This document shows positions 17,734 to 26,298 of a DNA stretch of 64,000 nucleotides, piece by piece. The notes beneath the pieces are model-generated. The model saw nothing but the letters and a program-made list of their open reading frames with translations, had not been told where the DNA came from and did no database searches. A program made the position numbers and the translations under genes. The DNA comes from Acetobacteraceae bacterium (GTDB taxonomy: Bacteria; Pseudomonadota; Alphaproteobacteria; Acetobacterales; Acetobacteraceae), in contig PLSD01000135.1 in NCBI GenBank assembly GCA_003164135.1, forward strand, positions 1-64,000, given 5' to 3'. Positions within the stretch are counted from its first letter, which is position 1. Each line of letters begins with the position of its first letter.

Positions 17734-18495
17734 ATGACGCCGTTTGTTTACGAAGCCGTTGGCGATGCCTTCATCCCTTCCAAACTGGCGCGCAGCCCCT
17801 GGGCGCGCGACAAACAAAACGGCGTCGCCATGGGTGGCTTGCTCGTGCATCTGCTGGAGCAAATGCCGCTGGATGTACCGATGACAATGGCGCGGCTGAC
17901 CATTGATATTCTGGCGGCGGCACCTTGGAGCGCTACCATGGGGCAGACCCGCATTGTCCGTGCCGGCAAACGCATCCGGCTTGCGGAGGCTGAGTTGCTG
18001 GTTGAGGGCGCCGTTGTCGCTCGTGCCACGGCGCTTTATGTCCGCATTGCGGAAACCCCAGTGCATCTTGCGCCCAGTTTGTATCCTTCTGCCGAGAAAG
18101 CGGGCAGTCAGCCGTTTGAGGGCATTCCAAGTTTTCTAGGCACGGTCGAAGCTATTTCTGTGCATGGCTCCATGCGTGAGCGCGGCCCGGCTACCGCCTG
18201 GGTTCGCTTCAACCATGAGCATATTGCCGGCATTCCGCTCAGCCCGCTGGTTCGCGCCGCCACGCTGGCTGATTTTTCCAGCGGCATGAGCCATGATTTT
18301 GATCGCCCAGCCTGGAATTTTCCCAATTTGGATATCGTGATTCATTTTATCCGCGCGCCGGAAGGCGAATGGATGCTGATGGATGCGAGATCGGAGAGTG
18401 CAGGCAACGGCACCGGGCTGGCCGGTGCCGTGCTGGCGGATACGCGCGGGAAGTTTGCGCGGTCGTATCAGACCTTGTTTGTCAGCCCGCTCTAA
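17734..18495 (+). CDS. Acyl-CoA thioesterase-like double-hotdog protein
   Basis: This 253-residue protein has the layout of the TesB/4HBT-like double-hotdog family: an N-terminal repeat with NGVAMGGLLVHLLEQM and MTMARLTIDILAAAPW, and a C-terminal repeat with AATLADFSSGMSH and NLDIVIHFIRAPEGEWM then RSESAGNGTG. The Asp in the last region is part of the usual active-site Asp/Thr/Gln set. It would hydrolyse acyl-CoA to free acid and CoA. It starts 24 bases after the terminator and overlaps the convergent gene at 18492 by 4 bases. Confidence 0.8.
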   Translation: MTPFVYEAVGDAFIPSKLARSPWARDKQNGVAMGGLLVHLLEQMPLDVPMTMARLTIDILAAAPWSATMGQTRIVRAGKRIRLAEAELLVEGAVVARATALYVRIAETPVHLAPSLYPSAEKAGSQPFEGIPSFLGTVEAISVHGSMRERGPATAWVRFNHEHIAGIPLSPLVRAATLADFSSGMSHDFDRPAWNFPNLDIVIHFIRAPEGEWMLMDARSESAGNGTGLAGAVLADTRGKFARSYQTLFVSPL

Positions 18496-19166
18496 CCCAC
18501 GATAATCCGCGCGCCCGGATGACCGCAGGGGCAGGGTTCGTAGGTGACCGTACCGCGGATGCCGGTTTTCAGCCGGGTGATCGGGGTGGCGCGGTCGAGC
18601 CGGCTCGTGATCAGAAGTTCGCCGTTTTCCTCCTCAACTTTCCATTCGCGGTCGGAAATATGCGCGCCATGGTGGAAGCGGCATTCCAGCGCTAGGGCGG
18701 GACCAAGTTCCAGCCAGCGCAATAGCCTGATGCCGGGAACGGATTTCAGCCGCTCGTAGGCGTCAGGTTTTGCCCAGACCATGCTGTCGGCGAATAATTT
18801 ATCCTGGTCAAACCCCGCGGCTTTGATCCCGTCGAGAACCTGGGCCGTGACGCCGGCGGTGAAAGCCGGGTCGAATCGGCGCAGGATGGATTCGATTCGT
18901 CCGGCCTCATAGGGGCTGTCATCGCAGTTACAGCAGATCATCCCCTGGCGCATCAAGGCAAGTTCGAACGGCAGGAAGGTAACGCCCTGACTCATCAGGG
19001 AAATCAGCAGGCCGTAGCGCTGTTTTTTAAAATCGAACGTGTCAAGCACGGCTTTGACGTGCTCTTCCTGGCGCTTGAGGTCGCGGTCAGACAGCGGCAG
19101 CGGGATGATTTTTCCCTGGTCGATGTAGCGTCCGACATAGGCGGGGTGGATGGCGGTGGTGCTCAT
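18492..19166 (-). CDS. Unknown protein paired with PaaK-like ligase (copy 1)
   Basis: This 224-residue protein is homologous to the one at 45741: both share HP..VGRY, LLISLM/LTISLM, SPYEA-R-E, a VWAKPDAY/VWARPDAY segment, ELGP.L.LEC, an HI..REW motif and a C-terminal PC-x-CG. No signal peptide or membrane segment is visible. Each copy sits directly after, and overlaps by 4 bases, a PaaK-like ligase gene, so the proteins are translationally coupled and probably work together. The cysteine pair at the end could bind metal. I cannot assign a known family. Confidence 0.75.
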   Translation of the reverse strand: MSTTAIHPAYVGRYIDQGKIIPLPLSDRDLKRQEEHVKAVLDTFDFKKQRYGLLISLMSQGVTFLPFELALMRQGMICCNCDDSPYEAGRIESILRRFDPAFTAGVTAQVLDGIKAAGFDQDKLFADSMVWAKPDAYERLKSVPGIRLLRWLELGPALALECRFHHGAHISDREWKVEEENGELLITSRLDRATPITRLKTGIRGTVTYEPCPCGHPGARIIVG

Positions 19167-20491
19167 TGTTTTGTGACCCTCGGGATTTTCTGCGGCGGCC
19201 CCAGTTTCAGGAGTTCCTCGTAGAGGACGAGTTCGACATGCACCGGCACGCTCAAGCCCTCGGCCAGCACGGCGATGAGCCGGGATGAAAGTTCCTCGGC
19301 GGTGCTGGCAAGTTTGGTGGAGTCATAGCCAATGCGCAGGCGCAGAATTTCCATTTCCCGTTGCGGGCGGATGATCTGGAACAGGCAGGTGCGGGTTTCG
19401 GCATGCTGTTCGACAATGCGCTGAATGTCGCGCGGCAGTACGGATTTGCCTTGCACGAGGGTCTCGTCGCCCTTGCGGCCGAGCGGCCAGAAACGCGGAT
19501 GCGTGCGCCCGCACCCGCAGCGGGAGCGCTCGACACGGACCAGGTCCTCGGTACGGAAGCGGATCAGCGGCGCCCAGGGGTCGGCCAGCGCGGTGACGAC
19601 GAGTTCACCGATTTCGCCGTCGGGCACTGGGTTATTGTTGTCGTCGAGATTTTCGATCAGCACGAGGTCGCCCCAGGCATGCATGCCGTCATGCATGTGG
19701 CACTCCATCGCGCCGATCACATCACCGCAAGTTGTAAATTCAAAAAGCTCCATGCCCCAGCTGGCGACAAGCGCCTTAAAGCGCGGGCTGAGCGGCTCGC
19801 CGCCGAACACCGCACCTTTGTAGGAAGCGAAGACGTCGCGCGGGTCGGTGCCGGTTTCCTCGAAATATTTTTCGAGTCCAATGATCATCGGACTGGAGAG
19901 CATGAACAGCAAGGTCGGCCGGAATTGTTTGGAGATTTCTACCAGGAAGGGGATTTCCGCCGGCGAATGCGCCATGCCGATGGGGGTGAGGCCGATTTTG
20001 TCGAAGCAGGCGAGCGAGGTTTGGCCGCCGCGGAAGGTGAACATCATTTCCGCCATGAAGTCGCCGGGGCGGGCGCCGATCTGCCAGAAGTCGCGGCATA
20101 ATTGCATGTCCAGCGGCGAGACGCGCCCTTGCGGCACGGCGGTGGGGTCACCCGTGGTGCCGGAGGTGAAGCCGATGCGGTCGAGCACGCCGTCGTCGCA
20201 TATCTGCAGGCCGCCGACGGGGTCGAGATGCGCGTCGCGGTGGCGGCGGATGGCGTCTTTGTCGATGAAGGGCGCTTTCGCGAAATAATCGGCCAGGGAG
20301 CGGATTTGTGAGGGGTGCACACCGGCGGCATCCCAGGCGGTGCGGATCAGCGGCGCGCGCTCATAGGCTTTGCCGATGAGGCCGAGCACGCGCTGCTCCT
20401 GCAGGCGCGCCAGGGTTTCGGGCGGCATCGTCTCGATATGCGGGTCGAGATAGGCGTCGTCCGCTGGTGCGGGGGAAGGTGAGGCCGGCAT
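19163..20491 (-). CDS. Phenylacetate-CoA ligase-like adenylate-forming enzyme (copy 1)
   Basis: This 442-residue PaaK-like protein has IGFTSGTTGDPTAVPQ (P-loop; Thr-Ala where PaaK-type enzymes commonly have Lys-Pro/Thr variants), YKGAVFGGEPLSPRF, ELVVTALADPWAPLIRFRT and the zinc-type RCGCGRTHPRF characteristic of the PaaK clade, with GKSVLPRDIQ leading to the C-terminal domain. It should activate an aromatic or cyclic acid to a CoA ester. It is a paralogue of the gene at 44407, sharing an identical C-terminal IPRVTKQ, and overlaps the unknown partner gene at 18492. Confidence 0.85.
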   Translation of the reverse strand: MPASPSPAPADDAYLDPHIETMPPETLARLQEQRVLGLIGKAYERAPLIRTAWDAAGVHPSQIRSLADYFAKAPFIDKDAIRRHRDAHLDPVGGLQICDDGVLDRIGFTSGTTGDPTAVPQGRVSPLDMQLCRDFWQIGARPGDFMAEMMFTFRGGQTSLACFDKIGLTPIGMAHSPAEIPFLVEISKQFRPTLLFMLSSPMIIGLEKYFEETGTDPRDVFASYKGAVFGGEPLSPRFKALVASWGMELFEFTTCGDVIGAMECHMHDGMHAWGDLVLIENLDDNNNPVPDGEIGELVVTALADPWAPLIRFRTEDLVRVERSRCGCGRTHPRFWPLGRKGDETLVQGKSVLPRDIQRIVEQHAETRTCLFQIIRPQREMEILRLRIGYDSTKLASTAEELSSRLIAVLAEGLSVPVHVELVLYEELLKLGPPQKIPRVTKQ

Positions 20492-20551
20492 TATCGTCTC
20501 CCTGGCGGGTTCCGGTTACGGCCGGAACGCCGTTCTTGTCACGTCATGGTT

Positions 20552-20569
20552 AACCTAGTCATAGAACTA
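20552..20569. promoter_or_regulatory. Weak copy of 18-bp motif upstream of ligase module
   Basis: AACCTAGTCATAGAACTA lies 61 bases upstream of the PaaK-like gene start (20491, minus). The left half AACCTAGT matches the motif; the right half fits poorly. It is only suggestive alone, but its position in a promoter gap is consistent with the other copies. Confidence 0.3.
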
Positions 20570-20615
20570 TAATCCAATTCGGCCGGGTCTGGCAATCAGG
20601 TATCTGTTTTTAAGT

Positions 20616-21401
20616 TCAATTTTGGCGGTCGGGGAATACCGGGGTGCGTTTCTCCCTTGCGGCGGCGATGGTTTCCGCGTGCTCGGGGGAGGCAAGCAGG
20701 GCTTCCTGTTCCACCGATTCGGCCAGCAGCAGCGCTGAGGCGGGCGCGTCCAGGTTAAGCAGGCGCTTGGCGGCGCGGATGGCCGGCGGGCTGGAGGCGG
20801 CGATGGATTTGGCCAAGGTCATGGCCTCGGCATACGGATCGGCGGCGAGGCGGGTGACGAGGCCCATGCGGGCGGCTTCCTCGCCGCTGAATTTGCGGGC
20901 GGTGAAGGTGATGTCGCGGGCGACATCGTCGCGCACCAGGCCGCGCAGCAAGGCGATGCCGGCGACATCCGGGACCAGGCCCCAGCGCACTTCCATCATG
21001 GAGAATTGGGCGTCCGGCGCGGCAATGCGCAGATCCGCGCCGAGCATGAGCTGGAAGCCGGCGCCGAAGGCAAAGCCGTGGATGGCGGCGATGACCGGCA
21101 CCGGCAGCTGGCGCCAGCCCCAGGCGGCCTGCTGGAACAGATTGGCCTCGCCATGCGTGCGCGGCTGCAGATTGCGCAGTTCGGGGGTGCTGTCCAAGCT
21201 GTCCAGGTCGACGCCGACGCAAAAGCCGCGGCCCTCGCCGGAGAGCACGGCGCAGCGCAGGCCGGGCATGGCGCGGAGGTCTGCAATGGCCTGGGCGATG
21301 GCGTGGAACATGGCGCCATCCAGCGCGTTGATTTTTTCCGGCCGGGCGAGGCGGACATCCGCGACGCCATCGGCCAGCGTGATTTTGACCAGTTCCGGCA
21401 A
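20616..21401 (-). CDS. Enoyl-CoA hydratase/isomerase family protein
   Basis: This 261-residue crotonase has LARPEKINALDGAMFHAIAQ, GEGRGFCVGVDLDSL (oxyanion hole), GFAFGAGFQLMLGADLRIAA and FSMMEVRWGLVPDVAGIALL, in which both a Glu and an Asp are available. It is transcribed away from the alpha/beta hydrolase at 21548 and lies upstream of the PaaK-like module on the same strand, but 124 bases separate them, so it may be a separate unit. Exact reaction not assignable. Confidence 0.87.
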   Translation of the reverse strand: MPELVKITLADGVADVRLARPEKINALDGAMFHAIAQAIADLRAMPGLRCAVLSGEGRGFCVGVDLDSLDSTPELRNLQPRTHGEANLFQQAAWGWRQLPVPVIAAIHGFAFGAGFQLMLGADLRIAAPDAQFSMMEVRWGLVPDVAGIALLRGLVRDDVARDITFTARKFSGEEAARMGLVTRLAADPYAEAMTLAKSIAASSPPAIRAAKRLLNLDAPASALLLAESVEQEALLASPEHAETIAAAREKRTPVFPDRQN

Positions 21402-21473
21402 TGCTTCCTCCTGTTTTTGGCGCGTTGCGCGGGTGGCGGGGCGGGCCCCTTGCCAGCCGCGCCGGATGATAGA

Positions 21474-21484
21474 TAATGGCGTTA
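21474..21484. promoter_or_regulatory. TAATGGCGTTA element in divergent promoter
   Basis: TAATGGCGTTA is identical to the core of the second of two tandem elements upstream of the SDR gene at 27114-27160 (minus strand). Flanks are also similar (ATAG before it, TAT after). It lies between the divergent crotonase (start 21401) and alpha/beta hydrolase (start 21548) genes, a sensible operator position. Confidence 0.4.
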
Positions 21485-21547
21485 CTTATACAATCATATC
21501 TGGGCCGCGGTATCCAGCCCAGCTGCCATGAATTCATTGGAAAGCGA

Positions 21548-22423
21548 ATGTCAGAGTTTAATGCCCAGCCGACGTCGCATATCTTCATCTCGCAGCGGTT
21601 GCGGCTGCATTACCTGGATTGGGGCAATGAGCAGGCGCCGCCGCTGCTGCTGCTGCACGGCGGGCGCGATCATGCGCATAGCTGGGACTGGGTGGCGCGT
21701 GAGTTGCAGCGGGACTGGCATGTGATCGCCCCCGACCTGCGCGGCCATGGCGATAGCGTTTGGTCGCCGGATGGCGCGTATTTCATGCCGTACTTCATCT
21801 ACGATCTGGCGCAGCTGATCCATCAGCAGGGGCTGGAGAAGGTTTCCATTGTCGCGCATTCCTACGGGGGCAATCTGGCGACTCGCTACACCGGCATGTA
21901 CCCGGAAAATGTGCGCCGGCTGGTGGTGATCGAGGGGCTTGGCGCGCCGCCTTCCCTCGCCGCGAAAATGGCGCGCAAGACGGTGGATGAGAGATTCCGT
22001 GACTGGATCGACGAGCAGCGCGGCTTCAGCACCAGGCCTTCGCGGCGCTACAAGACGATTGAGGAAGCGCTGGAGCGCATGCGGGTGGAGAACACGCATC
22101 TGAGCGAGGAGCAGGCGCGCCACCTCACGGTGCATGGCGTCAGCCGCAACGAGGATGGAAGCTACAGCTGGAAGTTTGACAATTACGTGCGGGCGATGCC
22201 GCCGCAGGATATCAGCGCGGAGGAGCGCCACCGGCTGTGGGATAACATCACCTGCCCGGTGCTGCTGCTGCATGGCGCCAACAGCTGGGCCGTGAACCCG
22301 GCGGAGAGCGGCGATGTGGACCGGTTCCGCAATGCCAAGGCGGTATCATTCGAGAATGCTGGGCACTGGCCGCATCATGACCAGTTCGATCTGTTCATGC
22401 GCGAAATCCGGGCGTTTCTGTGA
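21548..22423 (+). CDS. Alpha/beta hydrolase
   Basis: This 291-residue protein has the alpha/beta hydrolase fold: LLLHGGRDHAHSWDW (oxyanion region), DLRGHGDS, the nucleophile elbow AHSYGGN, LLLHGANSW before the likely acid, and the catalytic His in NAGHWPHHDQ. I start at the ATG at 21548 behind GGAAAGCG; the upstream in-frame ATG at 21476 lies in the promoter region. It could be an ester, lactone or C-C hydrolase. It precedes a TetR gene by 38 bases. Confidence 0.85.
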   Translation: MSEFNAQPTSHIFISQRLRLHYLDWGNEQAPPLLLLHGGRDHAHSWDWVARELQRDWHVIAPDLRGHGDSVWSPDGAYFMPYFIYDLAQLIHQQGLEKVSIVAHSYGGNLATRYTGMYPENVRRLVVIEGLGAPPSLAAKMARKTVDERFRDWIDEQRGFSTRPSRRYKTIEEALERMRVENTHLSEEQARHLTVHGVSRNEDGSYSWKFDNYVRAMPPQDISAEERHRLWDNITCPVLLLHGANSWAVNPAESGDVDRFRNAKAVSFENAGHWPHHDQFDLFMREIRAFL

Positions 22424-22461
22424 GGAACGCGGGCATGTCCAGCGGGGAGGCATAGCGCGCC

Positions 22462-23085
22462 ATGGCGATTCTGCTCACGGATGATCAGGTGGCGCAGGCG
22501 CGTGAGCGGATTGTGCAGGTTGCCGAGCGTCAGGCGGTGGAGCGCGGACTGGAGCGGATTTCCATGCACAGCATCGCGCAGGAGCTGGGGTGGAGTGCCA
22601 CCGCACTGTACCGCTATTTCGAGAACAAGGATGCAATTCTGGCGGCGGCGCGCACGGTTTCGCTGAACCGGCTGTCGGACCGGCTGGAGGAGGCGTTTGC
22701 CGGGCCGGGGGATATTTGGGCGATATCGCGCGAGGTGGGGCGGGCTTATGTGAAGTTCGCGTTCGAGAGCCCGGATGCGTACCGTTTGATTTTTGCCCTG
22801 GCGCAGCCGGATGTGAGTCTTTACCCGGAATTGCAGGAGGCGCTGGCGCGCTCACGGAAAAACATGACGCGCTATGTCGAGCGGATGGTTGAGGAAGGCG
22901 GGCTTGATGCCGACCCGGTGGTGCTCGGGCATATATTTTGGGCCAGCCTGCATGGGCTGATCTCGTTGCACATGGCGGGAAAGCTGGGGCCGGATGCGCC
23001 GTCGTTTGAAACATTGCGCCGCGAAATGATGCGCCGGATTGTGCAAAGTGCCACGCGCGGCCGGCGGATAAATCAGGAGTTATAG
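22462..23085 (+). CDS. TetR/AcrR family regulator
   Basis: This 207-residue protein has the TetR DNA-binding domain QARERIVQVAERQAVERG, then ISMHSIAQELGWSATALYRY and FENKDAILAA, and a TetR_C-like ligand domain with a conserved YRLIFALAQPD. It lies between an alpha/beta hydrolase and a crotonase on the same strand, with 1 base to the latter, so all three may be cotranscribed and autoregulated. Target unknown; the TAATGGCGTTA element upstream of the hydrolase is one candidate. Confidence 0.88.
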   Translation: MAILLTDDQVAQARERIVQVAERQAVERGLERISMHSIAQELGWSATALYRYFENKDAILAAARTVSLNRLSDRLEEAFAGPGDIWAISREVGRAYVKFAFESPDAYRLIFALAQPDVSLYPELQEALARSRKNMTRYVERMVEEGGLDADPVVLGHIFWASLHGLISLHMAGKLGPDAPSFETLRREMMRRIVQSATRGRRINQEL

Positions 23086-23086
23086 C

Positions 23087-23869
23087 ATGGCCTACGAACA
23101 TATAATTTTCGAGGAAACCGCTGGCGTGGCCACGATCACCCTCAACCGCCCGGCGGTGATGAACGCGCTGTCGTTTGGGGCGTTGGAAGAGCTGATCGAG
23201 GCGGTTGACCGGGTGCGTGACGAGGGCACGGCGCGGGCGTTGCTGCTCACCGGCGCGGGACGGGCATTTTGCTCCGGCGCGGATCTTACCGCCGATGCCG
23301 CCCGCACGGGGAATGACCGAGGGACCGGACTGGAGCGTTATTACAACCCGCTGCTGGAACGGCTGCGCCGCTTGCCAGTGCCGTTCATCACCGCCGTCAA
23401 CGGCGCGGCGGCTGGTGGCGGCTGCGGTTTTGCCCTGGCGGGGGATATCGTGATCGCCGCGCGCTCGGCGTATTTTCTGCAACCTTTCTCGAATATTGGC
23501 CTGGTGCCGGATGTCGGCTCCACCTGGCTGCTGCCGCGTCTGGCGGGGCGGGCCAGGGCGATGGCGATGATGCTGTTGGGCGAGCGCATTCCGGCGCAAA
23601 CCGCGCTGGACTGGGGCATGATCTACCAGGTTGTGGACGATGCCGCGCTGATGCCCACGGCAAGGGCGCTGGCCGCGCGCCTGGCGGCTGGGCCAACGGT
23701 GGCCTACGGGCTGATGCGCCAGGGGGTAAGCGCGGCACTGGAAATGCCGCTGTCGCAAACGCTGGCGCTGGAGCGGAGCAACCAGTGCGTGGCGGGGCGG
23801 ACTACCGACCATGCCGAGGGCGTGGCGGCGTTTCTGGAAAAGCGCGCGCCGGTTTTTACCGGGCGCTGA
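23087..23869 (+). CDS. Enoyl-CoA hydratase/isomerase, PaaG-like
   Basis: This 260-residue crotonase has LNRPAVMNALSFGALEELIE, GAGRAFCSGADLTADA, GAAAGGGCGFALAGDIVIAA and IGLVPDVGSTWLLPRLAGRA, with the single Asp characteristic of PaaG-like enzymes. It is clearly related to the protein at 49218 (shared YFLQ.F..IGLVPD, KRAPVFTGR/RRKPVFTGK ending). It starts 1 base after the TetR stop. Likely role: double-bond isomerisation or hydration of a pathway acyl-CoA. Confidence 0.88.
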   Translation: MAYEHIIFEETAGVATITLNRPAVMNALSFGALEELIEAVDRVRDEGTARALLLTGAGRAFCSGADLTADAARTGNDRGTGLERYYNPLLERLRRLPVPFITAVNGAAAGGGCGFALAGDIVIAARSAYFLQPFSNIGLVPDVGSTWLLPRLAGRARAMAMMLLGERIPAQTALDWGMIYQVVDDAALMPTARALAARLAAGPTVAYGLMRQGVSAALEMPLSQTLALERSNQCVAGRTTDHAEGVAAFLEKRAPVFTGR

Positions 23870-23880
23870 GGCATCGAATA

Positions 23881-24477
23881 TCAGGTCAGGGAGGACAGCA
23901 GCGTTTCCAACGCGACCTGAGCCTGCGAGATCGCGCTGACAGGATTTTGCGCGTTGGCCACCATGAGCGCGGCTTCGTCGATCATCGAGAGAATCAGATG
24001 AGCTAACGGCTCGGCGGGCTGTTGGCGGATCAAACCTGCGCGCAAACCGTCCTCCACCGCCGCGGTGATGACGCCCAGGCCGTAATGCGCCTCCAGCCGG
24101 CGCCACTCCATCCAGCCCAGCACGGCGGGGCCGTCAATCAAGATAATGCGCTGCACTTCCGGCGTTGCCGCGGCCCGCAGAAACGCCTGCAGATTGGCCC
24201 GCAGCCGCAACCACCCGTCGCCGGGCTTGCCTTGCGCAATGGGCGTGGACGCGCCCAGCATATCCTGTTCCACTGCGTGAAATACCGCGAGAAACAGATC
24301 CTCCTTGCGCGGGAAATGGTGTTGCAGCGCGCCGCGCGAGACCCCGGCAAGGGTCACGATTTCATGCGTGCCGGTGGCGTGAAAGCCTGCCGCCGCGAAT
24401 AATTGGCGCGCCGCCGCGATGAGCGCCGTGCGCGTCGCAGTCGCCTGTGATGTTCGCACGCCCTGGCTGCGCGGCAT
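23881..24477 (-). CDS. TetR/AcrR family regulator
   Basis: This 198-residue protein has a TetR helix-turn-helix: RTALIAAARQLFAAAGFHAT, then THEIVTLAGVSRGALQHHFP and RKEDLFLAVFHAV. The C-terminal domain has the TetR_C_33-like GPAVLGWMEWRRLEAHYGLG. It is convergent with the crotonase at 23087 and divergent from the VOC protein at 24540, with a 15-bp palindrome between. It most likely represses that divergent unit and itself. Confidence 0.88.
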   Translation of the reverse strand: MPRSQGVRTSQATATRTALIAAARQLFAAAGFHATGTHEIVTLAGVSRGALQHHFPRKEDLFLAVFHAVEQDMLGASTPIAQGKPGDGWLRLRANLQAFLRAAATPEVQRIILIDGPAVLGWMEWRRLEAHYGLGVITAAVEDGLRAGLIRQQPAEPLAHLILSMIDEAALMVANAQNPVSAISQAQVALETLLSSLT

Positions 24478-24509
24478 TGCATATCCTCACTTGACATCAT
24501 CTCCTTTGA

Positions 24510-24524
24510 CATGCAGCCTGCATG
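24510..24524. promoter_or_regulatory. Probable TetR operator
   Basis: CATGCAGCCTGCATG has 6-bp perfect arms and a 3-base centre. It sits in the 62-base gap between the TetR gene (start 24477, minus) and the VOC gene (start 24540, plus), close to a TTGACA at 24491-24496. Position and symmetry make it a strong candidate operator for the adjacent TetR protein. Confidence 0.6.
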
Positions 24525-24539
24525 CTAAAGGAGGCAATC

Positions 24540-24962
24540 ATGGATCAGCGTCTAAGCATGGTAATGGCCGGGGCGAAAGATGTCCCCGCGTTGCGGCGTT
24601 TTTATGAGGACGGGCTGGGTTGGAAAACCTGGGGGCCGGTATCGCCCATGTCGGTGCGGTATAAGCTCGGCACGGCGGTGATCGTGTTCCTGAATGCCGG
24701 CTACCTTGCCAAGGAGAGCGGCATCGCGGCGGCCGGGACACCGAAGTCGATATTCGCGATTTTTGTGGCGTCGAAAGAGGACGTGGACCGCGACTTTGCC
24801 CAGGCGATAGCCGCCGGGGCGAGCGTCACGAGTCCTGTCCGCGATAGCGACGGCGGGCTGTATTCGGGCTATTTTGCCGACCCTGAAGGCAATGGCTGGG
24901 AAGTGGTGTGGAGTCCGCACATGCCGATCGGCGCCGACGGTAGCCTGACACTGAACGCTTAA
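24540..24962 (+). CDS. VOC family (glyoxalase/bleomycin-resistance-like) protein
   Basis: This 140-residue protein has the paired beta-alpha-beta modules of the vicinal oxygen chelate fold: VPALRRFYEDGLGWKTW at the start and GYFADPEGNGWEVVWSPH at the end, with the usual metal-ligand Glu in WEVVW. The ATG at 24540 follows AAAGGAGG; the ATG at 24522 lies before that site. Such proteins include glyoxalases, dioxygenases and isomerases; no activity can be assigned. It is divergent from a TetR gene and precedes a small membrane protein. Confidence 0.8.
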   Translation: MDQRLSMVMAGAKDVPALRRFYEDGLGWKTWGPVSPMSVRYKLGTAVIVFLNAGYLAKESGIAAAGTPKSIFAIFVASKEDVDRDFAQAIAAGASVTSPVRDSDGGLYSGYFADPEGNGWEVVWSPHMPIGADGSLTLNA

Positions 24963-24973
24963 GGAGAAAACAC

Positions 24974-25321
24974 ATGGGAACCCCACAAAAAATATTTGCC
25001 GCCACCCTCTGCGCCGCCTGGGTGATCCTGCTCTGGGTCAGCGTTCACGCCGTTGCCGCCATGGGAATCAATGCCGCCGGCACGGTGTTCATCGCCGACT
25101 TCTCCCACCCCTGGCGCGCGCAATTCGGCACCGATTTTGCCATTCACCTGCTGCTCGTGGCGTCCTGGCTGGTCTGGCGTTCACGTTCGTGGCTGGTGGG
25201 CATCATCTGCGCGGTGCTCGCCATCAACCTGGGCAGCCTCTTCACGCTGGCCTTCATTCTGGTGTCGATGCTCCGCAACGGCGGTGATCTGCGCAAGGTG
25301 CTGCTCGGCTACCGGGCATAA
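24974..25321 (+). CDS. Small integral membrane protein
   Basis: This 115-residue protein has three hydrophobic segments (about residues 8-31, 54-69 and 73-100) joined by a polar loop with FSHPWRAQFGTDF. Its ribosome-binding site is AAGGAG, 12 bases after the VOC stop codon, so it is very likely cotranscribed with it and controlled by the same TetR. The FSHPWR..F..D.. signature is distinctive, but I cannot firmly name a DUF. Location is the inner membrane by inference. Confidence 0.7.
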   Translation: MGTPQKIFAATLCAAWVILLWVSVHAVAAMGINAAGTVFIADFSHPWRAQFGTDFAIHLLLVASWLVWRSRSWLVGIICAVLAINLGSLFTLAFILVSMLRNGGDLRKVLLGYRA

Positions 25322-25333
25322 ACCAGGCGCCGA

Positions 25334-26275
25334 TTATCCCTCTGCGGCCAGGCGGGCGAGGGCGGCGCGGTATTCGGTGCGAAGCCGGGCGATGAGTTGC
25401 GCGGCGGGGACAATCTCCTTCACCGCGTCGATGCCCTGGCCGCAGCCCCAGATATCGCGCCAGGCTTTTTTGCCTTCGGTCAGTTCCACAAAATTCATCT
25501 TTGATGGATCGGAGGTTTCCAGCGCGTCCGGGTTCAGCCCGGCGGCGGCGATGCTGGGTTTGAGGTAATTGCCATGCACGCCGGTGAACAGGTTGGAATA
25601 GACGATATCGGCGGCCGCGCTGTCGACGACCATCTGCTTGTAGGCTTGCTGCGCCATGGCTTCCTCGGTGGCGATGAAGGCGGAGCCGATATAGGCGAGG
25701 TCGGCGCCCAGGGCGCGTGCGGCGGCTATGGCATTGCCGTTGGCGATGGCGCCTGAGAGTGCCAGCGGGCCGCTGAACCAGCTGCGGATTTCCTGCACCA
25801 GGGCAAAAGGTGAGATTGTGCCGGCATGGCCGCCCGCGCCGGCGGCGACCGCGACCAGGCCGTCGGCGCCGCGCTCCACCGCCTTGATGGCGAATTCATT
25901 GTCGATGACGTCGTGGAAGACGAGGCCGCCGTAGCTATGCACGGCCTCGTTGATATCGGCACGGGCGCCCAGCGAGGAGATGATGACCGGCACCTGATGT
26001 TTGACACAGAGGGCGACGTCTTCGTCCAGCCGGTCGTTGGTTTTGTGGACGATCAGGTTGACCGCGAAGGGAGCGTCATTGGCGGTGAGTTCGCGGCGCA
26101 GGCGCAGCAGCCATTGCTCGAGCGTGCCGGATGGCCGCGCGTTGAGCGAGGGAAAGGCGCCGACGACACCGGCGCGGCATTGCGCCAGCACCAGTTCGGG
26201 CTGGGAGAGGATGAACATCGGCGAGGCGATGACCGGGACGGACAGGCGGCCTTCGAATTGTTTCGGCATGGACAT
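25334..26275 (-). CDS. Nitronate monooxygenase-family flavoprotein
   Basis: This 313-residue FMN-binding TIM barrel has PVIASPMFILSQPELVLAQC, AGVVGAFPSLNAR, APFAVNLIVHKTND, AVAAGAGGHAGTISPF and ALGADLAYIGSAFIATEEA, the phosphate-binding end. Family members include nitronate monooxygenases and, in steroid catabolism, IpdC-type reductases. It is closest in layout to the protein at 58458; a more distant member is at 59549. It lies 23 bases after an SDR gene on the same strand. The true reaction is unknown; oxidation of a nitro compound is not implied. Confidence 0.85.
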   Translation of the reverse strand: MSMPKQFEGRLSVPVIASPMFILSQPELVLAQCRAGVVGAFPSLNARPSGTLEQWLLRLRRELTANDAPFAVNLIVHKTNDRLDEDVALCVKHQVPVIISSLGARADINEAVHSYGGLVFHDVIDNEFAIKAVERGADGLVAVAAGAGGHAGTISPFALVQEIRSWFSGPLALSGAIANGNAIAAARALGADLAYIGSAFIATEEAMAQQAYKQMVVDSAAADIVYSNLFTGVHGNYLKPSIAAAGLNPDALETSDPSKMNFVELTEGKKAWRDIWGCGQGIDAVKEIVPAAQLIARLRTEYRAALARLAAEG

Positions 26276-26298
26276 AGCGGTGAATTCCTTTGCGGGGA

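Noticed and set aside
22475-24106. 543-codon minus-strand open frame
   Set aside because: It spans a TetR gene, a crotonase gene and part of another TetR gene in the wrong frame, with low-complexity Arg/Pro/Ala composition.
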